A stretch of DNA of 64,000 bases from Dietzia alimentaria 72. Lineage in GTDB: Bacteria > Actinomycetota > Actinomycetes > Mycobacteriales > Mycobacteriaceae. The notes beneath the pieces were generated by a model. That model ran no database searches and was not told where the DNA came from. It saw only the letters and a program-made list of their open reading frames with translations. Location: assembly GCF_000226215.1 (NCBI RefSeq), contig NZ_AGFF01000023.1, forward strand, positions 1 to 64,000, given 5' to 3'. The translations under genes were made by a program, and so were the position numbers. Within the stretch, counting starts at the first letter, position 1; each line of letters starts with the position of its first letter. Positions 35,308-45,295 of this stretch are shown one piece after another.

Positions 35308-37188
35308 ATGACGACGAGGGGGGCGTCGAGGCGTCGCCGGGCGGCTGCGGTCGTGGCCACCGCGGTCGCCCTCTTGGTCGTCTCCGGGTGTGTGGCCGAT
35401 CCTCCCCCGCCCACCGTGGTGGGGGAGGATCGTACTGACGGTGCGCCCGTCAGTCTCTCGGGGGGCGGCGTCCTGCTGGCCCTTGACCGGGTGGACCCGG
35501 GATTCAATCCCCACCTGCTGGCCAACCAGGGCGTGGACACCGACCTGGTTGCCTCGCTGCTGCTGCCCAGTGCATTCGTCCGTGGCGCCGACGGCGAACC
35601 CGTGCTAAACCGCGCGCTGCTGGTGTCGGCGGAACCGCTGGCCGGTGCGACGGCCACCATCCGCTACACGATCCATCCCAAGGCCCAGTGGTCTGACGGT
35701 GTGCCGGTAGCAGCGGAGGACTTCGAGTACCTGTGGCGACAGATGACCACGCAGCCCGGGGTGGTGGACCCCGCCGGGTACGAGCGAATTGTCGCGGTCC
35801 GCTCCGGAGCCGGCGGCAAGGTCGTGGACGTGGTCTTTGACACCCCGACCGAACAGTGGCGTGACCTGTTTTCGAACCTGCTGCCGGGACACATTCTCAA
35901 AGATGCGCCCGACGGATTCCAGGGCGCGATGGCGTCTCTGCCGGTGATGAGCGCCGGACCGTTCATGATCCGTGATGCCGACATCGGGCGGGGGGTGATC
36001 GAGTTCGTCCGCAACGACAGGTACTGGGCGCAAGCCCCCGAACCGGATCAGATCGTGGTCAGGCGCGCGACCGGAGCCGGGCAGGTTGGTGCGGCTCTAC
36101 GAGACGGACCTGGATCGATGGCGTTGGTGCCGGCGACCCCGGTGGCGGCTGACGTCGCGGCCACCGTGCCTGGCGTACGAAGTGTGCGTTCCGTTGAGGC
36201 GGCGCAGCTGGAACTCGCTCTCAATACCGTCGCGCCATCCGCCGGGCAGATCGCGGTCCGGCGGGCGATCGCCGCAGCGATCGACCCCACCACGGTGGGT
36301 CGCATCGTCACAGGCGAGTCCACCCCGGCGACCACCAACTTTCCTTTCCCCACCGGATCCGCGACGACGCCGACCGGCGGTGCCGACGTTGTGGAGCGCG
36401 AACTGGCCGCGGCTGGATACACGCGCCCCGGCAAACGGTGGGAACGAGCCGCAACCCCTCTGAGCATCACTCTTGGCGTCGAGGCCGCGGACGAGCGGGC
36501 CCTGACCGCCGCGTACACGGTCGCCGATCAGTTGCGGGGTCGGGGGATCGGTGCCCGGGTCTGGGAACTGGACCCAGTAGCGCTCTACGCGGACGCGTTA
36601 CCTCATGGGCTGATCGACGGGGTGGTGGGTTGGCAGCGGGCCGATGGGAGTGCGGAGGTCGCCGCTACGTCACGATTCGCCTGTACTGCCACGGCGGAGG
36701 CCACGGAGAAGACCGACGTCAGCACCACCGCCGAGGAATCCTCAGATACCGGAGCCAGTGCGACCACCGGCTCCGTCACACTGACGCGCCCACGTACGAC
36801 CGTCTCCAGTCTCATCCCGCCCGAACCGGATAGCGGTGAGTCCCCCGCGACTGACAGGACCACCGCCACCACTACCGCTGGCACCACGCCGACTCGCACC
36901 GTGGGAGTCGACTCCCCGGCCCGGGCAGCCGACGTGTCGGGACTGTGTGATTCGGCGCTCGATCGAGCTCTAGGGGTCGGCGGTGGCGCCACCGACCTGT
37001 CCACGGCTGCGGAGCTCGTCGCCGAGCAGGCCGTGCGAATCCCCCTGGTCCGTCCTACGTTGTTGCTGTCGGAGAACGGCGTGGACGGTGTACGTTCCGG
37101 CAGGGGACGGCCCGACAGCGGCGCGGATAGACCCCGGGGCGTCACCGATATCTTCGGCACCGCACCCACCTGGAGGAGGATCGGATGA
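35308..37188 (+). CDS. lpqW: LpqW-like lipoprotein (oligopeptide-binding fold)
   Basis: A 626-residue lipoprotein: signal peptide with lipobox VSGC (Cys28), then an SBP_bac_5 (family 5 solute-binding) domain with ATIRYTIHPKAQWSDGVPVA and RRAIAAAIDPTTVGRIVTGE. The syntenic mycobacterial LpqW regulates phosphatidylinositol mannoside/lipoarabinomannan branching rather than transport. An unusual stretch from about residue 455 to 545 is nearly all Ser, Thr, Ala, Glu and Pro (TEKTDVSTTAEESSDTGAS, TATTTAGTTPTRT) and lies between two conserved Cys (FACTA and GLCDSA). The start is the ATG at 35308; the gene follows typA by 10 bp and overlaps mshB by ATGA. Confidence 0.85.
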   Translation: MTTRGASRRRRAAAVVATAVALLVVSGCVADPPPPTVVGEDRTDGAPVSLSGGGVLLALDRVDPGFNPHLLANQGVDTDLVASLLLPSAFVRGADGEPVLNRALLVSAEPLAGATATIRYTIHPKAQWSDGVPVAAEDFEYLWRQMTTQPGVVDPAGYERIVAVRSGAGGKVVDVVFDTPTEQWRDLFSNLLPGHILKDAPDGFQGAMASLPVMSAGPFMIRDADIGRGVIEFVRNDRYWAQAPEPDQIVVRRATGAGQVGAALRDGPGSMALVPATPVAADVAATVPGVRSVRSVEAAQLELALNTVAPSAGQIAVRRAIAAAIDPTTVGRIVTGESTPATTNFPFPTGSATTPTGGADVVERELAAAGYTRPGKRWERAATPLSITLGVEAADERALTAAYTVADQLRGRGIGARVWELDPVALYADALPHGLIDGVVGWQRADGSAEVAATSRFACTATAEATEKTDVSTTAEESSDTGASATTGSVTLTRPRTTVSSLIPPEPDSGESPATDRTTATTTAGTTPTRTVGVDSPARAADVSGLCDSALDRALGVGGGATDLSTAAELVAEQAVRIPLVRPTLLLSENGVDGVRSGRGRPDSGADRPRGVTDIFGTAPTWRRIG

Positions 37189-38078
37189 GTAACATCGTGC
37201 CCCCGTCCGCGAGCGGAGTGCGTGCTCTGTTCGTACACGCCCACCCCGACGACGAGACGATCACCACCGGTGGATCCATCGCCGCCCTCGTGTCCGCGGG
37301 AGCTGAGGTCCGGGTGCTCACGTGCACCCTCGGAGAAGAAGGGGAGGTGCTCGGTGACGAGTTCTCCGGGCTCGTCGCCGACCGGGCTGACCAGTTGGGC
37401 GGATACCGCATCGGCGAGTTGGCCGGCGCACTGCGCGCTCTTGGTGTGCAGGCGCCCCGCTTTCTCGGTGGCGCCGGCCGCTGGCGCGATTCCGGCATGG
37501 CAGGGACACCGTCCGCTGACCATCCCCGCGCCTTCGTGAAGTCCGGCCCGGAGGCCGTGGACGACCTTGTGGCCGCACTCGACGACTGGCGGCCCCAGCT
37601 CGTCGTGACGTACGACCCGCAGGGCGGCTACGGCCACCCGGATCACATCCGCGCCCACGAGATCGTCCACGCCGCGATCGAGGCGGCCCAGCACAGGCCC
37701 GCACGTGTGGCCTGGACGGTCACCGCGCGCTCGGAGGTGTCCCGTCGTCATCCGGCACCGCCCGAGCACCTGCGACCCGCCCACGAGGGCGAACTCCCGT
37801 CGGTACCCGACTCCAGGTTGACCCATCGTGTGCCACTGGACGCGTCCGCGTACGCGGCAAAACTCGAGGCACTGACCAGCCACGCCACCCAACTGGAACT
37901 GGTGCCCGGTGTCGAAGAGGAGTGCTGGTTCCTCGCGCTGACAAACAACGTGCTGCAGCCTGTCCCGCAGAGCGAGTGGTATATATCGCGTGATCTGCCG
38001 GATGCCAGGGGTTCCTACGTCAAGTGCCCCCCGGGCTCGGCCCATCTGCTCGACGGCTTGGCTGGGGAGCGCTCGTGA
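37185..38078 (+). CDS. mshB: GlcNAc-Ins deacetylase of mycothiol biosynthesis
   Basis: A 297-residue LmbE/PIG-L zinc hydrolase with the metal motif AHPDDE at 19-24 and the second metal His block GYGHPDHIRAHEIVHAAIEA. It removes acetate from GlcNAc-inositol in mycothiol synthesis; Mca is a paralogue, but the sequence blocks (RFLGGAGRWRDSGMAGTPSA) and synteny (Rv1170) favour MshB. GGAGGA precedes the ATG, which overlaps the lpqW stop by four bases. The next membrane-protein gene starts in its stop codon. Confidence 0.93.
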   Translation: MSNIVPPSASGVRALFVHAHPDDETITTGGSIAALVSAGAEVRVLTCTLGEEGEVLGDEFSGLVADRADQLGGYRIGELAGALRALGVQAPRFLGGAGRWRDSGMAGTPSADHPRAFVKSGPEAVDDLVAALDDWRPQLVVTYDPQGGYGHPDHIRAHEIVHAAIEAAQHRPARVAWTVTARSEVSRRHPAPPEHLRPAHEGELPSVPDSRLTHRVPLDASAYAAKLEALTSHATQLELVPGVEEECWFLALTNNVLQPVPQSEWYISRDLPDARGSYVKCPPGSAHLLDGLAGERS

Positions 38079-38509
38079 CCGCTGGTTCGTCCGACCTGGA
38101 TCTCGACGTTGCGGGCCGGACGTCGGTCGGCAGCACACCTTCCGGCATCGAACTCGGGGGCGCGCTGGTGCTCCTCGCCGTGGGCTCCGCTACGAGCTGC
38201 GTCATCGCGTCGGCGTGGCTGACCATGTACATCGGGCCGGTGCCGTTCCCGATCACGGTGATCGCGGCCGGGGTCTGGTCGCTGTTTCTGGTCCGGGTGG
38301 CTGCCAGCTGGTCGGACCGCACCATCGTGGCGGCCTTTCCTGCGCTGGTGTGGATACTCACCCTCATCGCGCTCGACATGGGCCCCGGCGACGACATGCC
38401 GGTGCCGATCGGCCTGCGCGGCCTGGCGTTGCTGGCCTTCGGCGGGCTCATCCCGCTATGGGTGGCCACCCTCGGCCGGTCACTGGCGCCGGATACCCAT
38501 CGACGGTGA
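38075..38509 (+). CDS. small conserved membrane protein (Rv1171-like)
   Basis: A 144-residue protein starting at GTG (38075), which overlaps the mshB stop (GTGA). After about 28 hydrophilic residues it has four predicted helices (GGALVLLAVGSATSCVIASA, ITVIAAGVWSLFLVRVAA, TIVAAFPALVWILTLIALD, RGLALLAFGGLIPLWVATL). The position behind mshB is that of Rv1171, a conserved membrane protein of unknown role. Its last 30 bp overlap the end of the convergent PH-domain gene. Confidence 0.8.
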   Translation: MTAGSSDLDLDVAGRTSVGSTPSGIELGGALVLLAVGSATSCVIASAWLTMYIGPVPFPITVIAAGVWSLFLVRVAASWSDRTIVAAFPALVWILTLIALDMGPGDDMPVPIGLRGLALLAFGGLIPLWVATLGRSLAPDTHRR

Positions 38510-40171
38510 ATACCGGGCGCTCACGTCCTCCGGGTCGTGCCACACGTCGGTGATCCCCGGCGTCAACTCCTCCGCCAGCGTCCACGCCTCGTCCGCCGCG
38601 ATATCTACCACTGAGTAGACACCGTTGCCGGCGGGGGTGGCGGCAGACACCGTCGCCACCCCCGCGGAACGTTGGAAGACCGACTGGGTGACCGTCCAGC
38701 CGATGATGCCCTCGGCCTCGAGGACGGAGCGCTTGGCACTCCACGAACCATGAGAGGTCACCAACATCCCCGGTAGCAGGGCGTGTCCGAGCATGCGGAT
38801 GCGGTCGAAAGACAGCAGCAGGAAAAACACCAGGGCGCCGGGGATGCCCCAGTGGACCCAGACGTCGGTGGACGGCCCGGAATCGATGCGGACCAGGACG
38901 ATGAGCCCCGCGACGACCCAGAACGGCAGCAGCCCGCGCGTGATCCGACGACGCGTGGCCTTCCACGGGTGACGCCGAAGCTTGATGGACACCGGGGTCT
39001 CGTCGCCGAGGATCCGTATGGCGACCCGGCGAACATCGCCGATCGGGGCCTGAGGCAGCAGCGTGGAGGCAGTGGCGCCCTTTTTGGTTCCCGTCATGAC
39101 GGGCTCGAGTCGACCGCCACCGATCATCCGCAGATACACCGGCAGTCGTATCTCGACGCCGCGTAAACGGGCCTTGTCCAAGGCCTGGTGTTTGCGTCGG
39201 AGTATTCCGTTCTGCACGTAGAGCAGCTGCCCGTGGTCCGTGAGGGCGTACTTGCCGTACCGGATCGCGTAGGTGACCACCGCGAGGACACCGGCCACCA
39301 GCCAGACGGCGATGCCCTTGCCGACAAATGCCCAGGGCTCACCTAGTGAGTCCAGCCAGGCGATGGTGCCGGTGACCACGGCGAGGTCCATGACCCGGTC
39401 GTGCATGTCTCCCATCTGCCACGAGATGAGCCAGAGAGAGAACAGGACACCGAATCCGAGGAAGGAGAACGGCGCGAAACGTGCCCAGGTGATCCGCCAG
39501 CGGGCGATGTCCTCGCCGTACCTGGAACCCCACTGCGCCTCGTCTTCCTCGGTCAACGTGGGGTCCATGGCGCGGCGGTGCGCCAGTAGCTCGTCGCGCA
39601 GTGGCTCCACCAGCGCGGTGTCGATAGCGTTGAGTCGGAACCTCTCCGCATCGGACTTGCCGGCATCGGATCGACCCGTGCCCACCTCCACGATCGACAC
39701 CCGCATGACACGGTGGAACAGGTCCGACTCCGTGTCGACACTGCGGATGCGATTCCGGGCGACGGTCACCACCTGTCGGCTGAAGAAGCCCTTCTTGAGG
39801 ATGATGTGCGTCCGGCCGACCTGGTAGCTGGTCGACAACCACCGCAGCAGACCCGCCAGCACGACCAGCGAAATGATGGTGATCTCGAACCAGTAGTTGC
39901 TGCGGTTGGAGCCCAGCCACAGGGAGATCAGGAACAGCGGGAGCAGACGCGTGAGCGAACCCAGTGGGTCGACCAGGAGCATTCGCCACGATAACCGTTC
40001 CCACGGGGCTTCCGGATCGACCTTGTCCTCCACCGCGGGTTCGTCCGCGCCGAGGACCTCCTCGGCCCGTTCCGCCCCCACTGTTGACGCGGTCTCGACG
40101 GCGGAGACGGTCTCGTCGTCGTCGACCCCCTCTACGTCGGACCCCGCGGTGGCCGCCTCCCGGCCGGTCAC
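38480..40171 (-). CDS. YdbT-like membrane protein with bacterial PH domains
   Basis: A 563-residue protein of the YdbT family: an acidic disordered N terminus (about 55 residues, [12 protein letters not shown]), paired helices, then repeated bPH2 domains. The first PH repeat reads [18 protein letters not shown], then [20 protein letters not shown]; later repeats include [20 protein letters not shown] and [20 protein letters not shown]. About six to eight helices separate the repeats. YdbS/YdbT pairs are implicated in resistance to bacteriocins or secondary metabolites in Bacillus. Its ATG overlaps the stop of the upstream YdbS-like gene by four bases. Confidence 0.88.
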   Translation of the reverse strand: MTGREAATAGSDVEGVDDDETVSAVETASTVGAERAEEVLGADEPAVEDKVDPEAPWERLSWRMLLVDPLGSLTRLLPLFLISLWLGSNRSNYWFEITIISLVVLAGLLRWLSTSYQVGRTHIILKKGFFSRQVVTVARNRIRSVDTESDLFHRVMRVSIVEVGTGRSDAGKSDAERFRLNAIDTALVEPLRDELLAHRRAMDPTLTEEDEAQWGSRYGEDIARWRITWARFAPFSFLGFGVLFSLWLISWQMGDMHDRVMDLAVVTGTIAWLDSLGEPWAFVGKGIAVWLVAGVLAVVTYAIRYGKYALTDHGQLLYVQNGILRRKHQALDKARLRGVEIRLPVYLRMIGGGRLEPVMTGTKKGATASTLLPQAPIGDVRRVAIRILGDETPVSIKLRRHPWKATRRRITRGLLPFWVVAGLIVLVRIDSGPSTDVWVHWGIPGALVFFLLLSFDRIRMLGHALLPGMLVTSHGSWSAKRSVLEAEGIIGWTVTQSVFQRSAGVATVSAATPAGNGVYSVVDIAADEAWTLAEELTPGITDVWHDPEDVSARYSPSMGIRRQ

Positions 40172-40818
40172 GTGCCGTCCGCCGAGTCGAGGTTCGCGAT
40201 GGCAATCAGGTGTTGGGCCAGCGCCTCCGCATCCGCCAGGTTGAGCCCACGGATCTCAACGGTGCCCTGCGCGGAGGCGGTGGAGGCGTTCACCGTCGCG
40301 AGCCCGAACCACCGCTCGAACAGAGTTCGCGTGGTGTACACAGTCTGCAGCCGCGCCAGGGGCGCGATGCGGAACTGCGTCGTCCACCATCCCTTCCGCG
40401 AGCACACAGCGGTGTCCGAAACATCCCAGCGAGCCACGAGATACCGCCAGTACGGCGCCACCACGATGCCCATGAAGGCAAACGGCACGGTCACCGCCAG
40501 GGCGACCCAATTCCAGAAGCCCATCACATTGTCGCCCCAGAAGAACCAGGCCACCTGCAATCCGGCGAGGACCATCCACGACCAGATTCCCTCGACGACG
40601 AAAAGGAACGGGGTGCGCTTCTCAATCCGGTGGCGCGGCGCGGTGATGAGTACGCGGTTGGAGGTGAGCAACGCGTCGCCGGCATCGGGGCCGGGCCCAT
40701 CGTCAACGGCGACACGCGGCGCGCGGAGAGCGTGGGCACCCCCCACATCGGTGGCCGGGGCGGACACCAGAGGGTCCCCGTTGGTGCGGAGGGTGGCGAC
40801 GGGATCGGACATGCGCAC
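40168..40818 (-). CDS. YdbS-like membrane protein with one bacterial PH domain
   Basis: A 216-residue protein with two helices ([20 protein letters not shown] and [20 protein letters not shown]) followed by a bPH2 domain ([20 protein letters not shown], then [20 protein letters not shown] and the closing [19 protein letters not shown]). The start is GTG at 40818 or ATG at 40812. It overlaps the next gene by ATGA and with it forms a YdbS-YdbT pair. It is divergent from fbiC, with about 95 bp between. Confidence 0.87.
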   Translation of the reverse strand: MRMSDPVATLRTNGDPLVSAPATDVGGAHALRAPRVAVDDGPGPDAGDALLTSNRVLITAPRHRIEKRTPFLFVVEGIWSWMVLAGLQVAWFFWGDNVMGFWNWVALAVTVPFAFMGIVVAPYWRYLVARWDVSDTAVCSRKGWWTTQFRIAPLARLQTVYTTRTLFERWFGLATVNASTASAQGTVEIRGLNLADAEALAQHLIAIANLDSADGT

Positions 40819-40912
40819 CAGAGTAGTGGGGCCGCGACAGCGTCACCGCGCTGACCACCCACGCAGCACCGGACGACCGGCCTTGCGCCGACGTGGGGCA
40901 TCATCGGTGACC

Positions 40913-43495
40913 ATGGATCCCGCACCCTCGATAGTTGATCCCGACCCCACGCCCTCGGCCATGCGACGCGCCCTGCGCCGCGCGGCGGACGGGCTCACCC
41001 TCGACACCACCGAAGCCGCGGTCCTCCTCGCGGCCCGGGGCGACGATCTGGACCGTCTCACCGGACTGGCCGCCGCCCGCCGCGATGCGCGACTCATCGA
41101 TGAGGGGCGTCCGGGCGTCGTCACCTACTCCCGCAAAGTATTTGTCCCGCTGACGCGTCTGTGCCGCGACAAATGTCATTACTGCACCTTCGTCACGGTC
41201 CCGGGCAAGCTCCGCGCGGCGGGCGAGGGGATGTTCCTCGACCCCGACGAGGTGGTGGAACTGTGCCGCCGTGGCGCCGAGGCGGGCTGTAAGGAGGCTC
41301 TGTTCACGCTGGGGGACCGGCCCGAAGATCGCTGGCCGGAGGCTCGGGAATGGCTGGAGTCGCGCGGTTTCTCCTCGACGTTGGACTACGTGCGGGCCAT
41401 GGCGATCCGGGTGCTCGAGGAGACCGGTCTGCTACCGCATCTCAATCCGGGCGTGATGAGCTGGGCCGAACTCTCGCGACTCAAGCCTGTCGCGCCGTCC
41501 ATGGGCATGATGCTTGAGACAACCTCCACCCGCCTGTTCACGACGCCCGGCGAGGCGCACTACGGCAGCCCCGACAAGGACCCGGCCGTCCGCATGCGGA
41601 CGCTGACCGATGCGGGTCGGCTGGCCGTGCCGTTCACCACCGGAATCCTGGTCGGCATAGGGGAGAACCGGACCGAGCGCGCGGAGAGTCTGCTCGCGCT
41701 GGCCGGTCTGGCGCGCGAGTTCGGCCACCTGCAAGAGGTGATCGTCCAGAACTTCCGGGCCAAACCCGATACCGCCATGCGTGGCGCGGACGATGCGGGC
41801 AGGGACGAGTTCCTGGCCGCGATCGCCGTCGCCCGGCTGGTCCTGGACCCGCGTGTGGCGGTGCAGGCTCCGCCCAACCTCGTGGACCGTGAGGATGTCC
41901 TCGCGCTCATCGACGCGGGTGTCGATGACCTGGGGGGGATCTCGCCCCTCACGCCCGACCACGTCAACCCCGAGCGGCCGTGGCCCCACCTGGCGGGCCT
42001 GACCGCTGATCTCGCCGACGCCGGATGGACGTTGACAGAGCGTCTCACGGCACATCCCCGCTACGTCGGTGCCGGCGATGCGTGGATCGACCCGAGGGTG
42101 GCCGGCCATGTGCGCGCGCTGGCCGATCCGGCGAGCGGCCTGGCGGCCGTGGGGAACGACGACGACGAGTTGGTCCGCCCCACCGGAATGCCGTGGCAGG
42201 AGCCCGACGACGACTGGGACTCGAGCGGACGGATCGATCTGAACACTGCGATCGACTCCGAGGGCCGCAACACCGACACCCGCTCCGACATCGGCGAGGC
42301 CTTCGGTAACTGGGACGTCATCCGGGCCCGCGCGGCCGAGCTGGGAGCGGCAGCCCTGGTCCCCGAGCGCGCTGACGCGGAGGTCCTCTCCGCCCTGCGG
42401 GCCGCCGAAACCGATCCCGCTGGGCTCACCGACGAGCAGTACCTGGCGCTCGCCACCGCCACCGGCGATGGGCTGGCGGCGGTCGCGGGTCTGGCTGACC
42501 GCATTCGCGCCGAAGTTGTGGGGGACACGGTGACCTACGTGGTCAACCGCAACATCAATTTCTCCAATATTTGCTACACCGGCTGCAGATTCTGCGCGTT
42601 CGCCCAGCGTAAGGGTGATGCAGACGCGTTCTCACTGTCGACCTCCGAGGTCGCCGACCGAGCGTACGAGGCACACGTTTCCGGGGCCTCCGAGGTGTGT
42701 ATGCAGGGGGGCATCGACCCCGACCTGCCGGTGTCGGGGTACGCCGACCTCGTGCGCGCGGTCAAGGAGCGGGTGCCGTCGATGCACGTCCATGCGTTCA
42801 GCCCCATGGAGATATCCAACGGCGCCTCCCGCTCAGGCGTGGGTGTCCGCGAATGGCTGACCGACCTACGCGCGGCCGGTCTGGACTCCATCCCGGGCAC
42901 GGCGGCGGAGATACTCGACGACGAGGTCCGCTGGGTTCTGACCAAGGGCAAGCTCCCCGCCTCGGAATGGATCGACATCGTCACCACCGCCCACGAGGTG
43001 GGGCTGCGGTCGAGTTCGACCATGATGTACGGCCATGTGGACACCCCGCGGCATTGGGTGGCGCACCTGCGCACCCTGCGTGGCATTCAAGAACGCACCG
43101 GCGGATTCACCGAGTTCGTGCCGCTGCCGTTCGTGCACCGCAGTGCCCCGCTCTACCTCGCCGGCGCCTCTCGTCCCGGGCCGACCCGCGAGGAGAACGT
43201 GGCGGTGCACGCGCTGGCGCGGATCATGCTCCACGGTGCGATCGACCACGTGCAGACCAGCTGGGTCAAGCTCGGTGTGGCCGGGACGCGCACAATGCTG
43301 CGCTCGGGCGCCGACGATCTGGGCGGCACCCTGATGGAGGAGACCATCTCGAGGATGGCCGGGGCGGAGAACGGTTCCGCCCGGACACCAGAGGAGATCG
43401 AGGAGATCGCCACCGGGATCGGTCGACCCGCGCGGGCCCGGAGCACGCTCTACGGCCCGGCCCCCCAACCGGTCCCTGTGACACTCGTCACGTAG
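40913..43495 (+). CDS. fbiC: 7,8-didemethyl-8-hydroxy-5-deazariboflavin (F0) synthase, CofG-CofH fusion
   Basis: An 860-residue fusion of two radical SAM enzymes that join 5-amino-6-ribitylamino-uracil and tyrosine to make F0, the deazaflavin core of coenzyme F420. The N-terminal CofG half has CRDKCHYC (Cys84, 88, 91), the C-terminal CofH half has CYTGCRFC at about residue 552-560. The length matches mycobacterial FbiC (856). The start is the ATG at 40913; an in-frame GTG at 40907 is also possible, and the longer frame to 40172 covers divergent genes. It is followed by fdxC and dapC, as in Rv1173-Rv1178. Confidence 0.97.
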   Translation: MDPAPSIVDPDPTPSAMRRALRRAADGLTLDTTEAAVLLAARGDDLDRLTGLAAARRDARLIDEGRPGVVTYSRKVFVPLTRLCRDKCHYCTFVTVPGKLRAAGEGMFLDPDEVVELCRRGAEAGCKEALFTLGDRPEDRWPEAREWLESRGFSSTLDYVRAMAIRVLEETGLLPHLNPGVMSWAELSRLKPVAPSMGMMLETTSTRLFTTPGEAHYGSPDKDPAVRMRTLTDAGRLAVPFTTGILVGIGENRTERAESLLALAGLAREFGHLQEVIVQNFRAKPDTAMRGADDAGRDEFLAAIAVARLVLDPRVAVQAPPNLVDREDVLALIDAGVDDLGGISPLTPDHVNPERPWPHLAGLTADLADAGWTLTERLTAHPRYVGAGDAWIDPRVAGHVRALADPASGLAAVGNDDDELVRPTGMPWQEPDDDWDSSGRIDLNTAIDSEGRNTDTRSDIGEAFGNWDVIRARAAELGAAALVPERADAEVLSALRAAETDPAGLTDEQYLALATATGDGLAAVAGLADRIRAEVVGDTVTYVVNRNINFSNICYTGCRFCAFAQRKGDADAFSLSTSEVADRAYEAHVSGASEVCMQGGIDPDLPVSGYADLVRAVKERVPSMHVHAFSPMEISNGASRSGVGVREWLTDLRAAGLDSIPGTAAEILDDEVRWVLTKGKLPASEWIDIVTTAHEVGLRSSSTMMYGHVDTPRHWVAHLRTLRGIQERTGGFTEFVPLPFVHRSAPLYLAGASRPGPTREENVAVHALARIMLHGAIDHVQTSWVKLGVAGTRTMLRSGADDLGGTLMEETISRMAGAENGSARTPEEIEEIATGIGRPARARSTLYGPAPQPVPVTLVT

Positions 43496-43581
43496 CGTGG
43501 CGCACCAGTGGGGCGGAACACACGGTGGGGGTCCGGGTGGCATACGATGCATGCCATACCGCTACGAGGAAGGTGGCTGAC

Positions 43582-43905
43582 GTGACCTACACGATCGCCG
43601 AGCCGTGCGTTGACGTTATGGACAAGTCCTGCGTCGAGGAGTGCCCGGTCGACTGCATATACGAGGGTGGGCGGATGCTGTACATCCACCCCGACGAGTG
43701 CGTGGACTGCGGAGCCTGTGAGCCGGTCTGTCCCGTCGAGGCCATCTTCTACGAGGATGACACCCCCGAGGAGTGGACAGAGTACAACGCGACCAACGCC
43801 GACTTCTTCGTCGAGTTGGGGTCACCGGGCGGCGCCGCAAAGGTCGGCAAGGTCGACTACGACACGCCGTTCGTCAAGGCGCTTCCGCCCATGAACGAGG
43901 AATGA
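43582..43905 (+). CDS. fdxC: 7Fe ferredoxin FdxC
   Basis: A 107-residue ferredoxin with eight Cys at 9, 17, 21, 25, 40, 43, 46 and 50; seven of these would ligate one [3Fe-4S] and one [4Fe-4S] cluster, as in mycobacterial FdxC. The motif CVDCGACEPVCP is typical. An acidic C-terminal extension (DDTPEEWTEYNATNADFFVE) completes the family length. The start is the GTG at 43582, eight bases from GAGGAAGG; an in-frame GTG at 43573 would overlap that site. It is an electron donor to redox enzymes such as P450s; the specific partner is unknown. Confidence 0.95.
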   Translation: MTYTIAEPCVDVMDKSCVEECPVDCIYEGGRMLYIHPDECVDCGACEPVCPVEAIFYEDDTPEEWTEYNATNADFFVELGSPGGAAKVGKVDYDTPFVKALPPMNEE

Positions 43906-43911
43906 CCTGCG

Positions 43912-45021
43912 GTGGCTCGTCCTGAGCGTCGTCCGCCCGGTCGCGAGCTGCCCGAGTTCCCCTGGGACACTCTGGCGGGTGCCCGCGACCGGGCGTCCAC
44001 GTATCCGGAGGGGCTGGTCGACCTCACTGTCGGCACACCCGTCGATCCCGTGGCGCCGGTGATCCGCGAGGCACTCGCGGCGGCTTCCGCCGAGCCCGGC
44101 TACCCCACCACGGTTGGACGGCCCGAGTTGCGGCAGGCCGCGGCCGACGCCCTCTCCCGTCGATACGGCGCCACCGGCCTGACTCCGGATTCCATCCTGC
44201 CGGTGATCGGGACCAAAGAACTGATCGCGGGACTGCCCGCCCAACTCGGGTTCGGGCCTGGCCACACTGTCGTTGTCCCGGAAGTGGCGTACCCGACGTA
44301 TGAGGTGGGCGCGCGGATCGCGGGTGCGCGGGTGGTCCGTGCGGATTCCCTGATGCAGCTCGGCCCCTCTACCCCTGACCTGCTTTACCTGAACTCGCCG
44401 TCTAACCCGACCGGCAAGATCCTCGGCATTGAACATCTCCGCAAGGTCGTGGGCTGGGCCCGTGACCGCGGCGTGATCGTGGCCGCTGACGAGTGTTATC
44501 TCGGTTTGGTGTGGGAGGGGGAGGCACCCTCGATCCTCGATTCCCGGGTCTGTGAAGGGGACCACACCAATCTGCTCGCCCTGCACTCGCTGTCCAAAAC
44601 CTCGAACTTGGCCTCCTACCGGGCGGGGTTCGTCGCGGGGGATCCCGCACTCGTCGCAGACCTTCTCGCGGTGCGTAAACACGCCGGTCTCATGATGCCC
44701 CTGCCAATCCAGTCCGCCATGGCCGCGGCCCTGCGCGACGACGCCCATGAGGCGGAGCAACGTGAGCGGTACCGGGCCCGGCGGGCACGCCTTCTGCCGG
44801 CTGTCGAAGCCGCGGGCTTTCGGATCGACTACTCCGAGGCGGGCTTGTACCTCTGGGCGACCCGCGACGAGCCGTGCCGCGACACCGTGGACTGGTTCGC
44901 GCAGCGGGGAATGCTGGTGGCGCCTGGTGAGTTTTACGGTCCGGCGGGGGGTCGGCACGTCCGGATCGCTCTCACGGCTACCGACGAGACGATCTCCGAG
45001 GCAGTCAGCAGACTCGCTTGA
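43912..45021 (+). CDS. dapC: N-succinyldiaminopimelate aminotransferase
   Basis: A 369-residue fold-type I PLP aminotransferase. The PLP lysine lies in LHSLSKTSNLASYRAGF, and conserved contacts are LYLNSPSNPTGKILG and VAADECYLGLVWEG. Together with dapD and dapE just downstream it completes the succinylase branch of lysine/meso-diaminopimelate synthesis, and its position after fdxC equals Rv1178, annotated DapC. It starts at GTG (43912), six bases after the fdxC stop, so the two are likely cotranscribed. Confidence 0.93.
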   Translation: MARPERRPPGRELPEFPWDTLAGARDRASTYPEGLVDLTVGTPVDPVAPVIREALAAASAEPGYPTTVGRPELRQAAADALSRRYGATGLTPDSILPVIGTKELIAGLPAQLGFGPGHTVVVPEVAYPTYEVGARIAGARVVRADSLMQLGPSTPDLLYLNSPSNPTGKILGIEHLRKVVGWARDRGVIVAADECYLGLVWEGEAPSILDSRVCEGDHTNLLALHSLSKTSNLASYRAGFVAGDPALVADLLAVRKHAGLMMPLPIQSAMAAALRDDAHEAEQRERYRARRARLLPAVEAAGFRIDYSEAGLYLWATRDEPCRDTVDWFAQRGMLVAPGEFYGPAGGRHVRIALTATDETISEAVSRLA

Positions 45022-45083
45022 CCAGGCCCACTCATTTGGCGCCGCCCCAGTCAGCCTTGCACTGTCCTGCCCACCCCAGCCGG

Positions 45084-45128
45084 CCCAGCTTTGCCCTGCC
45101 CGGCCCAGGATCGACCCAGCTTTGCCCT
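45084..45128. repeat. 31-bp-period direct repeat in the dapC-dapD gap
   Basis: The 14-bp sequence cccagctttgccct occurs at 45084-45097 and again at 45115-45128, a period of 31 bp, inside a C-rich, purine-poor tract (about 45045-45135) that contains further degenerate CCCAGC and GCCCTG units. It may be a short decayed tandem repeat. No coding potential is evident. Confidence 0.6.
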
Positions 45129-45172
45129 CCCCAGCCGCTGAAGCATCCGCACCCGCGCCTGTACGCGTAGTC

Positions 45173-45246
45173 CACAGCCGCCACCGTCGATGAACTCCGG
45201 CACGCGCTTCGGCGGGAGCGCGAGTTCATCGACGGTGGCGGCTGTG
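45173..45246. repeat. perfect 25-bp inverted repeat between dapC and dapD
   Basis: Positions 45173-45197 are the exact reverse complement of 45222-45246, with a 24-nt loop that itself has a nested near-palindrome (gcgcttc with ggagcgc). It lies between the convergent dapC and dapD genes, where a bidirectional terminator is expected, but the arms are longer than needed and there is no T-tract. It could instead be a REP-like or small mobile palindromic element. Confidence 0.85.
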
Positions 45247-45295
45247 TTGCATGGACACGTCGCAGGTGTGGGTACGCGACATGCGCCGCAAGAGA

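Noticed and set aside
40172-40912. N-terminal extension of FbiC by about 247 codons
   Set aside because: It runs antisense through the PH-domain gene; the length of FbiC from 40913 matches the family.
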